A DNA stretch of 8,501 bases from CAYOMP01 sp964405075. GTDB taxonomy: Bacteria > Bacillota > Clostridia > Lachnospirales > Lachnospiraceae. The stretch lies in contig CAYOMP010000120.1 in assembly GCA_964405075.1 (NCBI GenBank), positions 1-8,501 of the forward strand. The letters are read 5' to 3'. A model generated the notes under the pieces. That model did not search any database. It had not been told where the DNA came from and saw nothing but the letters and a program-made list of their open reading frames with translations. Made by a program: the position numbers and the translations under genes. How positions within the stretch are numbered: the first letter of the stretch is position 1; each line of letters starts with the position of its first letter. Below are positions 1 to 5,528 of the stretch, in pieces.

Positions 1-184
1 TGCTGAATAATTTGTGCAATCCAACCAGAATATTTTCCATGCTGTTTCTTAAAATTTTGTTCAAGGTAATCCACCTCAATATCCTTATATCTGGTGCAAG
101 GTCTTACCCCATCCAACGAAAGAAAATCTTCCTCTGTTTGAAAAGCCCCAGTCTTTTTGGTAATAATGGGATTTTCTTAACCAT
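1..184 (-). CDS. N-terminal fragment of unrecognised protein, apparent early frameshift
   Basis: An ATG at 184-182 has an excellent ribosome binding site (AAAAGGAG, 191-198, six bases away) and lies 16 bases behind the WYL regulator's stop codon. From this ATG the frame reads MVKKIPLLPK and stops after 26 codons. A second frame is open from just after the start to the window edge and looks much more protein-like, with TKKTGAFQTEEDFLSLDG, then RYKDIEVDYLEQ, then KYSGWIAQIIQ. Adding one A to the A4 run (172-175 on the plus strand) would join the good start to the good frame, giving MVKKNPIITKKTG. I infer either a single-base deletion (real decay or an assembly error in a homopolymer) or, less likely, a programmed frameshift. 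I do not recognise the family. Its position suggests co-transcription with the WYL gene. About 60 codons are visible; the rest lies outside the window. Confidence 0.55.
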
Positions 185-200
185 CTTCTGCTCCTTTTAT

Positions 201-1193
201 TTAACTCAAATTTTCAAGAAACTCCTTTGCAGCCTCCCGCATCTGCTCTACAACTTCACTTGATCCGGTTACTTTCACATCCTTACCAAGACTAAATATC
301 CATCCAAAGAACTGAGGACTAACATTCACATCTACATGAAGTTTACTATGCTCATTATCAATAGGTATAATGGAAATATCCTTACCAAATCTATCAATAA
401 ACACTCCACACATATGATTGGCAAATTGAATTTCTACCTTTGTCTTTTTCCCATGATACATACCAAAAGTCGCTTTAGAGTACTCAGCCATATCAAAATT
501 TTTGAATTCTTCTTTTCCGGCACGCCTCTCTTCTACAACGGAAATATGCATCATCTTATCCACGCGATAATGCTTAATCTTCTGTTCACGATCATCGAAA
601 GCTATCATATAATAATTCTCATCATCCCATGTAAGCGCCCAAGGACTAACAAAATACCAATCACCTTCGTGGCGTGGAACTAATTTTTTGTTAATATCCC
701 ACTTATAGTATTTGAACTTAATCTTTTTATTATTATTAATGGCATTATGAATATCATCAACGTTGTAATACACCGACTCATTCATAGTCTTCACACGATC
801 ATTTATATACACCTGACGCTGTAATTGCTTAGCCTGGTGCTCACTTACAAGACCCTTGACCTTTTTAATTAACTCACGGGATTTTGTCTGGGTGATAAAC
901 TTTGATGACTGAATTGAATCAATCAAAAGCTTTACCTCTGCAAGTTCAAATTCTCTAGAACCCACATGGTAATAAGTTTCTCTTCCAGACTGTTCCTTTA
1001 TAATCTCAATTCCAAACTTCTCAGTCATATCCTGAAAATCAGAATATATGCTTTTTCTCTCAGCGGTGACATCATACTTTTCAAGTTCCTGCATTATCTG
1101 TGCCATAGTAAGACCGTGCTCATCATCTGTCTTGGTCTGCATAATTTTCATAAGATACGTAAATTTAAACTTCTGGTTTGTTCCTCTCGACAT
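201..1193 (-). CDS. WYL-domain helix-turn-helix transcriptional regulator (YafY-like)
   Basis: This is a 330-residue cytoplasmic DNA-binding regulator. Residues about 8-63 form the N-terminal winged helix (KFKFTYLMKIMQ, then the recognition region DVTAERKSIYSDFQDM). Residues about 142-218 form the WYL domain: IKFKYYKW, then PWALTWDDENYYMIAFDD, then HYRVDKM. Residues about 240-328 match the C-terminal WCX extension. The length is normal for the family. The start is supported by GGAGG eight bases upstream. WYL domains are known to sense ligands such as nucleotides or nucleic acids and often control DNA-damage or phage-defence genes. Here the likely target or partner is the gene fragment that starts 16 bases downstream. 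A plausible promoter lies at 1227-1255. The family is secure; the effector and target are unknown. Confidence 0.9.
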   Translation of the reverse strand: MSRGTNQKFKFTYLMKIMQTKTDDEHGLTMAQIMQELEKYDVTAERKSIYSDFQDMTEKFGIEIIKEQSGRETYYHVGSREFELAEVKLLIDSIQSSKFITQTKSRELIKKVKGLVSEHQAKQLQRQVYINDRVKTMNESVYYNVDDIHNAINNNKKIKFKYYKWDINKKLVPRHEGDWYFVSPWALTWDDENYYMIAFDDREQKIKHYRVDKMMHISVVEERRAGKEEFKNFDMAEYSKATFGMYHGKKTKVEIQFANHMCGVFIDRFGKDISIIPIDNEHSKLHVDVNVSPQFFGWIFSLGKDVKVTGSSEVVEQMREAAKEFLENLS

Positions 1194-1226
1194 AGGCTCT
1201 ACCTCCGTATAATTTTCATTATCTTA

Positions 1227-1255
1227 ATTATGACCTTACCTCAACCAAAAGTCTA
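1227..1255 (-). promoter_or_regulatory. Candidate promoter for the WYL regulator
   Basis: On the minus strand TAGACT (1255-1250, 4 of 6 matches to the -35 consensus) is followed after 17 bases by CATAAT (1232-1227, 5 of 6 matches to the -10). It sits about 35 bases upstream of the WYL start codon. Other weak hexamers exist nearby, so the exact choice is uncertain. I saw no clear operator palindrome in the 179-base gap. Confidence 0.4.
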
Positions 1256-1372
1256 CCATTATTTGACATTTTGTGGAAATTTATTGGACAGTATTATCTT
1301 CTACTTATGCAATTTTTCTTTTATTTACTATGACAGTTAAAGTTAATTGATTTTTCACTTCATTACGCATTC

Positions 1373-2338
1373 TCAACAAAGTTCTACCAATTTCTTCAAA
1401 TACCCACCTGTCTGTTGAAAAGCAGCAAGACTTGGTATATGCCCACTATTCTTGATTTCAACTATGGATAAATTTTCTTTCTTACTTTTTGCAAGTTGTA
1501 CAAGAGAAGCCTTTGTGGCACAGATAATATCGCTTTCTCCACTAAGTATCATATAAGGTATTTCTATTTTTTCCAGAATTGGGATTTCATCTAGTAAAAG
1601 CAACTCCTTGTAAATGGAAATATTCATCATTGTGTCATTACTCATAAAAGTTTTCAAATCACCTAATCTGTAATCAGGACTCGCCAGATAACCCCACAAT
1701 AGTTTTGCTTTAGGCATAGGTTTAAATCTTCGATCTGTGTATCCATTGGTATACTTATTTATTATTTTATACATAAATTTTAATCCATTTATATCGAAAT
1801 GTTCCGGAGTCAACTCTTTAAAACGCTCCAGTTTCTTTGGTGCAATCTTATGATTCTTTAATTCCTGTTCTACTTCATTATTTAGCCATGGTTCTCTAAC
1901 AAACTGTCCCCAAGCAAGCACTCCATCAACAAGCTTTGGTTCCCTTTCAAGAGCCATTGAACTGAGTACAGTTCCCCAAGAGATTGCAAATAATATTATT
2001 TTGTTATTAGGGAACATTTTCTTTATTTCATGAACCAAATCTATGGTCATATCCACATAATTTGAAACCGAAAGGTCCTTTGCACTTTCATCTGCATTGC
2101 AGCCACAACCAAGCTGATCCCAATACACCATTATGTATTTGTCTGTATATTCAGGAAACATTCCTCTACAACCAACACAAAATGGTACCGGCATCCCTGG
2201 ACCACCGTGCAAATTGATTACAACTGGCAAATTCTCCATTTTCCCCTCAATCAACACTTTCTGTGAATATCCCCCCAAGTTAAAATTACATATTTTTGAA
2301 ATCATATTAGATTTAATTATTTTTTTCCTATTTAACAT
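1373..2338 (-). CDS. Alpha/beta-hydrolase, proline iminopeptidase-like (S33 family)
   Basis: This 321-residue soluble serine hydrolase has the marks of the prolyl aminopeptidase/alpha-beta hydrolase fold. The oxyanion-hole motif HGGPG is at 44-48, DQLGCGCN at 74-81 corresponds to the family's DQRGxGxS, and the nucleophile elbow AISWG is at 118-122 with Ser120. The acid is probably Asp270 in GESD and the base His300 in NSGHIPS. The elbow begins with Ala instead of the usual Gly. No signal peptide is visible, so it should be cytoplasmic. An AAGGA ribosome site lies six bases upstream of the ATG at 2338; Met12 is a weaker alternative. The gene follows the PadR regulator by 63 bases and is probably in its operon, which suggests induction by a small-molecule ester, amide or peptide. 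Substrate specificity cannot be read from the sequence. Confidence 0.85.
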   Translation of the reverse strand: MLNRKKIIKSNMISKICNFNLGGYSQKVLIEGKMENLPVVINLHGGPGMPVPFCVGCRGMFPEYTDKYIMVYWDQLGCGCNADESAKDLSVSNYVDMTIDLVHEIKKMFPNNKIILFAISWGTVLSSMALEREPKLVDGVLAWGQFVREPWLNNEVEQELKNHKIAPKKLERFKELTPEHFDINGLKFMYKIINKYTNGYTDRRFKPMPKAKLLWGYLASPDYRLGDLKTFMSNDTMMNISIYKELLLLDEIPILEKIEIPYMILSGESDIICATKASLVQLAKSKKENLSIVEIKNSGHIPSLAAFQQTGGYLKKLVELC

Positions 2339-2401
2339 AATTTTTCCTTCTCCCTAAAATCTTAATCATTGACTGTTGCAAATCCTAAATTATATATTCT
2401 C

Positions 2402-2932
2402 CTATGTAAATAAATCTTTCATAGTGTCCTTGAACCATTTCAATTGAAACAATGCTGAATCTATGCCATATTTCACAGTGAGAAGTTGGTATCTGAATAT
2501 ATCTTCCTGTTCCTTTGGTACAACCTTTTTCTTACCTTCCTCATAAACCAAACATAAGCAATCATAAGCATTTTTCAAGTTTTCAATATGTTTTTCCAAA
2601 CGTTCTTTTCGAAGTTCTTCCTTGGAAAATCCCATAAAATAGAATTTGGTTAATTCAGGATTACGGTTACTATCAATTGAGAACTCTGAATTAATCCATT
2701 GCTCAAAGTAAGCCTTTCCGGCATCTGTAATGGTATATACTTTCTTGGTTCTTCCATTTTCTTTAACCTCTTCAATTGTTACATAAGAATTGGCCACCAA
2801 TTTCTTTAATGCTGCCTGTATGCTCCCTGTACTGCAACTATACAAAAGCTGCATACTGGAGCTAAGCGTCTTACGAATCTCATATATCGTTCTACTTTTT
2901 AATAAAAGAAGTCCCAAAATCAAGGTATCCAT
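2402..2932 (-). CDS. PadR-family transcriptional regulator
   Basis: This 176-residue regulator has a PadR winged helix at about residues 3-78: DTLILGLLLLKSRTIYEI, then the recognition helix TGSIQAALKKLVANSYV, then the wing with KKVYTITDAGKAYFEQW. A helical C-terminal dimerisation part (about 90-176) resembles the Vir_act_alpha_C type. The start is fixed by GGAGG seven bases upstream of ATG 2932. PadR proteins are usually ligand-released repressors of an adjacent gene and of themselves. The perfect palindrome on its promoter (2975-2999) and the hydrolase gene directly downstream fit that model. Family assignment is strong. The ligand and the regulation of the hydrolase are inference. Confidence 0.9.
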   Translation of the reverse strand: MDTLILGLLLLKSRTIYEIRKTLSSSMQLLYSCSTGSIQAALKKLVANSYVTIEEVKENGRTKKVYTITDAGKAYFEQWINSEFSIDSNRNPELTKFYFMGFSKEELRKERLEKHIENLKNAYDCLCLVYEEGKKKVVPKEQEDIFRYQLLTVKYGIDSALFQLKWFKDTMKDLFT

Positions 2933-2974
2933 TTTCTCTCCTCCGTGTTTCTCTAATATTTTTTCGTGCTCTCT

Positions 2975-2999
2975 TATATGTTACTATTAGTAACATATA
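2975..2999. promoter_or_regulatory. Perfect 25-bp palindrome, probable PadR operator
   Basis: Two 12-base arms, TATATGTTACTA (2975-2986) and TAGTAACATATA (2988-2999), are exact reverse complements around a single central base. The site lies 43 bases upstream of the PadR start codon and overlaps the predicted -10 element. PadR proteins generally bind ATGT...ACAT-type palindromes, and this one contains ATGT and ACAT in symmetric positions. Repression and autoregulation are inferred from its position. Confidence 0.75.
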
Positions 3000-3015
3000 G
3001 ATTTATTTTTGTCAA
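2987..3015 (-). promoter_or_regulatory. Promoter of the padR-hydrolase unit
   Basis: A perfect -35 TTGACA (3015-3010) is followed after 17 bases by a weaker -10, TACTAA (2992-2987). The -10 falls inside the 25-bp palindrome, so a bound repressor would block RNA polymerase. The expected start site is near 2980, leaving a leader of about 50 bases before the PadR ATG. Confidence 0.6.
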
Positions 3016-3017
3016 GA

Positions 3018-3196
3018 ACGAACAAATCACGTACAAATTCATTCTCGCGGTGCTCGCGTAAAGAACAAAGAATGTGCCTTGGCACATTCTTGCGCCGCTT
3101 TTGCGTCGCATTTTGCGGCATTTATCTACTGCAAAAGCATGCGCATCTTCGTGGAGCGTTTTATTTGATAGGAAAGTTCTTTCCTATCAAATAAAA
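3018..3196. repeat. Structured GC-richer intergenic element with two long hairpins
   Basis: This stretch differs from its AT-rich surroundings (many GCG, CGC and TGCG words) and holds no convincing gene. It contains an 11-base inverted repeat, AAGAATGTGCC (3068-3078) and GGCACATTCTT (3081-3091), separated by two bases. An 18-base perfect inverted repeat has arms at 3159-3176 and 3179-3196, again with a two-base centre. Between them are GCCGC/GCGGC and TTTTGC/GCAAAA pairs and the palindrome ATGCGCAT. It resembles repeated extragenic elements that I associate with clostridial genomes, but copy number cannot be seen here. Boundaries are approximate. The right hairpin is followed by A's on the plus strand, so it is not a simple plus-strand terminator. 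Confidence 0.5.
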
Positions 3197-3229
3197 AAGC
3201 TTCATCAGTACTATACCGACAAAGCTTTT
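3189..3229 (-). terminator. Strong intrinsic terminator downstream of the ABC-F relic
   Basis: On the minus strand the arm at 3229-3214 pairs with 3210-3195 over 16 positions (13 Watson-Crick and three G-U pairs) around a UAG loop. A U-rich tail follows (TTTT at the end of the stem, then TTATTT). The G-U pairs appear only in minus-strand RNA, which supports that direction of transcription. It probably ended the original ABC-F transcript. Confidence 0.75.
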
Positions 3230-3329
3230 CATACATTCTTTTCCTAATATATGCCTCATTAGACATAAATATTTGTTGTTTCAATAAATAAGTTTATCGA
3301 TTAACTACTACATTTTAACGATAAATTCA

Positions 3330-3497
3330 CTATTTTAGTAGAAATTGTTTCCTTAAAAATGTGGTTTTCCCTTTTCCATTTCTTCCTATGAAACCAAGTT
3401 TCCAATTGGTATCTATTGAAAAAGAAACATTATCAAATACATTATCAAAACTTCCTTCATATGCGAAGTTCAAATTACGTACACTAATTTGAGCCAT
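3330..3497 (-). pseudogene. Truncated ABC-F ribosome-protection ATPase (Lsa/Vga-like), N-terminus only
   Basis: The frame from ATG 3497 encodes 55 residues beginning MAQISVRNLNFAYEG, then FSIDTNWKLGFIGRN, then GKGKTTFL. This matches the start of the first ATPase domain of antibiotic-resistance ABC-F proteins, with the Walker A motif GRNGKGKT at 38-45. After residue 48 the family sequence gives way to RKQFLLK and a stop. Intact members are roughly 490-500 residues with two ATPase domains, so about 90 percent is missing and no signature, Walker B or second domain remains. GGGAGG lies four bases before the ATG. A promoter, leader and attenuator upstream and a terminator downstream survive. I infer an internal deletion with a left breakpoint near 3354. 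The product cannot protect ribosomes. Confidence 0.8.
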
Positions 3498-3526
3498 AAA
3501 ACCTCCCTTCCCCTGTGAATTTCCTA

Positions 3527-3570
3527 TAAATTAAGAAACGGTCCTAAAATGCATACGCAAAATAGAACCG
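3527..3570 (-). promoter_or_regulatory. Attenuator hairpin in the ABC-F leader
   Basis: In minus-strand RNA CGGUUCUA (3570-3563) pairs with UAGGACCG (3546-3539), with one G-U pair. An inner UGC/GCA stem sits around a GUAU loop, and TTTCTTAATTT follows. It ends about 40 bases before the ABC-F start codon, where antibiotic-responsive ABC-F genes are known to carry transcription attenuators. The U-tract is interrupted, so termination strength is uncertain. Confidence 0.6.
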
Positions 3571-3773
3571 CAAATTCCAACTATATTATCATCATATGAT
3601 AAAAATAAGGAAAATAAAATGCGATAATCCAATCTAAGCGTACACAAACACCCCCCTGCTTCACAGGTCTTCGTCTATACTATGTGTTCTGCCTAAACTA
3701 AATTATCTATTAAACATTTCCTCACCTTACACAATATGTGCTCTTTCTTTTTATTTGTCCTTACGACACGCCA
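3571..3773 (-). promoter_or_regulatory. Long untranslated leader with possible short upstream ORFs
   Basis: About 270 bases separate the predicted promoter from the ABC-F ATG, which fits a regulated leader. Two tiny frames are possible: ATG TTT AAT AGA TAA at 3717-3703 (peptide MFNR, preceded by AAGGTGAGG) and GTG TTT GTG TAC GCT TAG at 3651-3634, which overlaps a GGGGGG tract. Leader peptides that stall ribosomes are known for this gene class. Neither frame is proven here. A CCTG/CAGG stem and a TTATCAT/ATGATAA inverted repeat (centred near 3593) are also present. Confidence 0.35.
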
Positions 3774-3802
3774 ATAATATCATTATTCATAATACTGTGC
3801 AA
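3774..3802 (-). promoter_or_regulatory. Candidate promoter of the ABC-F relic
   Basis: TTGCAC (3802-3797) and TATTAT (3779-3774) are spaced by 17 bases. The -10 matches 5 of 6 consensus positions and the -35 only the leading TTG. Its distance from the attenuator and start codon makes it the best candidate in this gap. Confidence 0.45.
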
Positions 3803-3878
3803 CTAGATTTTTCTATTTAATATTGATCAAATTTATAATTGCTATATCACTTTTATTTCTTCTTAAATTAAGGAAATC

Positions 3879-4682
3879 TTAACTCTCTAGACTTTTTAAA
3901 TATCTTATTATTGTATCAAAAATATCATCAATTCTATCATCCAGCCAACGCTTATCACTGCCATCAACCTTTTTTTGGTATTCTTTATTCTGAAATACTT
4001 TTTCAATTCTACTTACAACATCAGACATATCTTTTTCCCGCATTCCTTCTTCAGAAAATATATATGATTCCAAGCAAATAATAAGTTTGTCCTTGTCAAG
4101 ATTATTGCAATGATAATACATATCATAAATATCCTTATATCTGGTGCTAAATCTGCCAAATTTAAGGAGTGAACGCAATTTTTCAGTAAACATTTGCTCC
4201 TTTGAATTAATGAGAAGCGATACACCTTCATCAGCAAACGCAATATCAAAGCAGTATTCTTCCTGCTCTATTTCTAAACGCTTATGTACTCCTAAATCAA
4301 TTTTACTTTCAATAGAAGAACCCTCCTTATCCCTAATAAGAATTTTCACGCTCCTTCCATGATAATCCTGCTGATTCAGTTCTGTGATTTTACCTATCCG
4401 CTCAATAGATATGTCCGAAAGACAGTTAATCTTTTTTAAAAAAATATCAATTGATTCATCTGACAGAGAATATCTTATAAAATCAATATCCAAATCCTGT
4501 GTTGCCCTACGCACATTACCAGTCATACTTCGCATTACAACACCACCCTTAATTGTTACATTTCTTGAAAGGCTACTGGAAGCGATAGCTTTAAGCACAA
4601 TGTCTTGACACACTCTTGCTCTTGCATCTTGAATAGAATATCCCTTTGCCTCTATCTCATCTATCATCTTCTGTATATTCAT
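3879..4682 (-). CDS. abiEii: AbiEii nucleotidyltransferase toxin of the AbiE type IV toxin-antitoxin system
   Basis: This 267-residue protein has the AbiEii/AbiGii nucleotidyltransferase motifs. GG at 46-47 lies in TIKGGVVM, and TQDLDID at 61-67 supplies the metal-binding acidic pair. SKIDL at 126-130 and the conserved EKLRSLL (167-173) with RYKDIYDMYY (181-190) are the later family motifs. Length is within the family range and all key residues appear present, so it should be active. In studied AbiE systems the toxin is a nucleotide-dependent nucleotidyltransferase that causes reversible growth arrest and aborts phage infection; related enzymes modify tRNA. Its ATG directly follows the antitoxin stop codon, and its GGAGG site lies inside the end of abiEi, indicating translational coupling. 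No clear terminator follows. Confidence 0.93.
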   Translation of the reverse strand: MNIQKMIDEIEAKGYSIQDARARVCQDIVLKAIASSSLSRNVTIKGGVVMRSMTGNVRRATQDLDIDFIRYSLSDESIDIFLKKINCLSDISIERIGKITELNQQDYHGRSVKILIRDKEGSSIESKIDLGVHKRLEIEQEEYCFDIAFADEGVSLLINSKEQMFTEKLRSLLKFGRFSTRYKDIYDMYYHCNNLDKDKLIICLESYIFSEEGMREKDMSDVVSRIEKVFQNKEYQKKVDGSDKRWLDDRIDDIFDTIIRYLKSLES

Positions 4683-5225
4683 TTAAAAAACCTCCATTTG
4701 GATTGTATCCATTACTAATTTTGTTTTAGGCAGACGCTCTGCATATTCTTCAACAATCACAAAATCAAGATCATATATCCTCTTTCGATAATTGCAAATT
4801 ATTTCTTTATAGTAGTCAAAAGGTAACTTAGATTTGTTTCTTATAAGCTCAATTAATAATCTCTCCTTAGAAAAAATCTGTATATCATAACCACAATATG
4901 AAATAGTTTCCACACCAACCTTCATACTATCGCAATTATCAAAAATCTGTTTTACACTCTTATCTGTTATCTTAGCTGCATCTTTATCCGTTGCCAGATA
5001 ATAAAAGGATGGGATTGTATCAGTCAACCCCTGATAATAAAATGCACTATTCAATGTAAACACAGCTTTAGGATATTTTTTTCTAATAACTGCTGTATCC
5101 GGTACGTTTTTCTTATCTGAATAAATTCCCGGTTCTAACTTATACAATTCTTCAGCTTTAATTGCTTTTTTTATTCTATAATCACTACTATATTTTTTCA
5201 TACATTCATAATATGAATATAACAT
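4683..5225 (-). CDS. abiEi: AbiEi-family antitoxin and autorepressor
   Basis: With the ATG at 5225 this is a 180-residue protein. A GTG at 5237 would add four residues, but the ribosome site (AAGGGTGG, about eight bases from the ATG) favours 5225. A short winged helix fills about residues 1-45, with YRIKKAIKAEELYKLEPGIYSD giving the recognition helix and wing. The AbiEi C-terminal domain follows, with FTLNSAFYYQGLTDTIP at 56-72 and KERLLIELIRNKSKLPFDYYKE at 110-131. Type IV AbiEi antitoxins neutralise the toxin without stable binding and repress their own operon through paired inverted repeats. Such a pair flanks the promoter here. The zero-base junction with abiEii supports a classic two-gene operon. 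Confidence 0.9.
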   Translation of the reverse strand: MLYSYYECMKKYSSDYRIKKAIKAEELYKLEPGIYSDKKNVPDTAVIRKKYPKAVFTLNSAFYYQGLTDTIPSFYYLATDKDAAKITDKSVKQIFDNCDSMKVGVETISYCGYDIQIFSKERLLIELIRNKSKLPFDYYKEIICNYRKRIYDLDFVIVEEYAERLPKTKLVMDTIQMEVF

Positions 5226-5247
5226 TGTTACTACCACCCTTTGTTAA

Positions 5248-5276
5248 TTATCCGTATTTTTTATTTTTTTACGGAC
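5248..5276. promoter_or_regulatory. AbiE operator inverted repeat, promoter-downstream copy
   Basis: TCCGTA (5251-5256) and TACGGA (5270-5275) form an inverted repeat with a 13-base T-rich spacer. The left half extends to TTATCCGTA, while the right half diverges after TACGGA. It lies between the -10 and the abiEi start, in the 5' untranslated region. The second copy upstream has the same half site and spacer length. Confidence 0.65.
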
Positions 5277-5291
5277 ATTTGCTTTAATTGT

Positions 5292-5320
5292 AGTATATGT
5301 CTCATTCTTTATGATGTCAA
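5292..5320 (-). promoter_or_regulatory. Promoter of the abiE operon
   Basis: A perfect -35 TTGACA (5320-5315), a 17-base spacer and TATACT (5297-5292, 5 of 6) form the best promoter match in the window. The expected start is near 5285, about 60 bases before the abiEi ATG. It lies between the two inverted repeats. Confidence 0.8.
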
Positions 5321-5337
5321 TTACTTTTTTAAATATT

Positions 5338-5368
5338 TTATCCGTATTTATTGCATTTTTACGGATAA
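5338..5368. promoter_or_regulatory. AbiE operator inverted repeat, promoter-upstream copy
   Basis: TTATCCGTA (5338-5346) and TACGGATAA (5360-5368) are perfect 9-base inverted arms with a 13-base spacer. The site is just upstream of the -35. Its centre is 90 bases from the centre of the downstream copy, about 8.5 helical turns. Confidence 0.7.
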
Positions 5369-5473
5369 TTACTTAACTCTATCGTTATAGAATTCGTGGT
5401 AAAGTAAAAAAGTAAATTCCATTTTTAACTTTTCAAATTTAAACTCCAGAGTAAATTCTCTTAATAATTACAC

Positions 5474-5518
5474 ACAAAAAAGACAAAATCTCTACTGTAT
5501 TTAGCTATCTCATTTTGT
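5474..5518 (-). terminator. Possible terminator after the TetR-membrane protein unit
   Basis: On the minus strand ACAAAAT (5518-5512) and ATTTTGT (5489-5483) can pair across a poorly structured 22-base loop, followed directly by CTTTTTTG. It lies just beyond the membrane protein stop. The AT-only stem makes it weak, so it is a tentative call. Nothing else was recognised between 5369 and 5528. Confidence 0.35.
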
Positions 5519-5528
5519 ATATACATAT

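Noticed and set aside
336..683. Plus-strand 115-codon frame
   Set aside because: It lies entirely opposite the WYL gene, is hydrophobic and His/Ile-rich as expected for an antisense frame in AT-rich DNA, and has no start signal.
1263..1298. Plus-strand promoter from TTGACA at 1263 to TATTAT
   Set aside because: The spacer would be about 23 bases, too long for a normal promoter, and no plus-strand gene follows.
966..1340. Plus-strand 124-codon frame overlapping the WYL start and promoter
   Set aside because: Mostly antisense to the WYL helix-turn-helix region, no ribosome site and no recognisable domain.
3009..3194. Plus-strand 61-codon frame through the GC-rich intergenic element
   Set aside because: It runs through two long perfect palindromes, has no ribosome binding site, has odd composition (many Arg and Cys) and overlaps the PadR promoter. 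It is an accidental frame in a structured element.
3126..3266. Minus-strand 46-residue frame beginning MSNEAYIRKR
   Set aside because: It lacks a ribosome site and passes straight through the intrinsic terminator at 3189-3229 and the 18-bp inverted repeat, so the coding appearance is best explained by the structural elements.
3018..3802. Insertion sequence or integron interpretation of the gene-poor region
   Set aside because: No transposase or integrase frame, no target duplication and no matched terminal inverted repeats spanning the region; relic gene plus intergenic element explains it better.
4013..4249. Second minus-strand frame inside abiEii
   Set aside because: Wholly nested in the conserved AbiEii coding sequence in another frame, with no independent start signal or family similarity.
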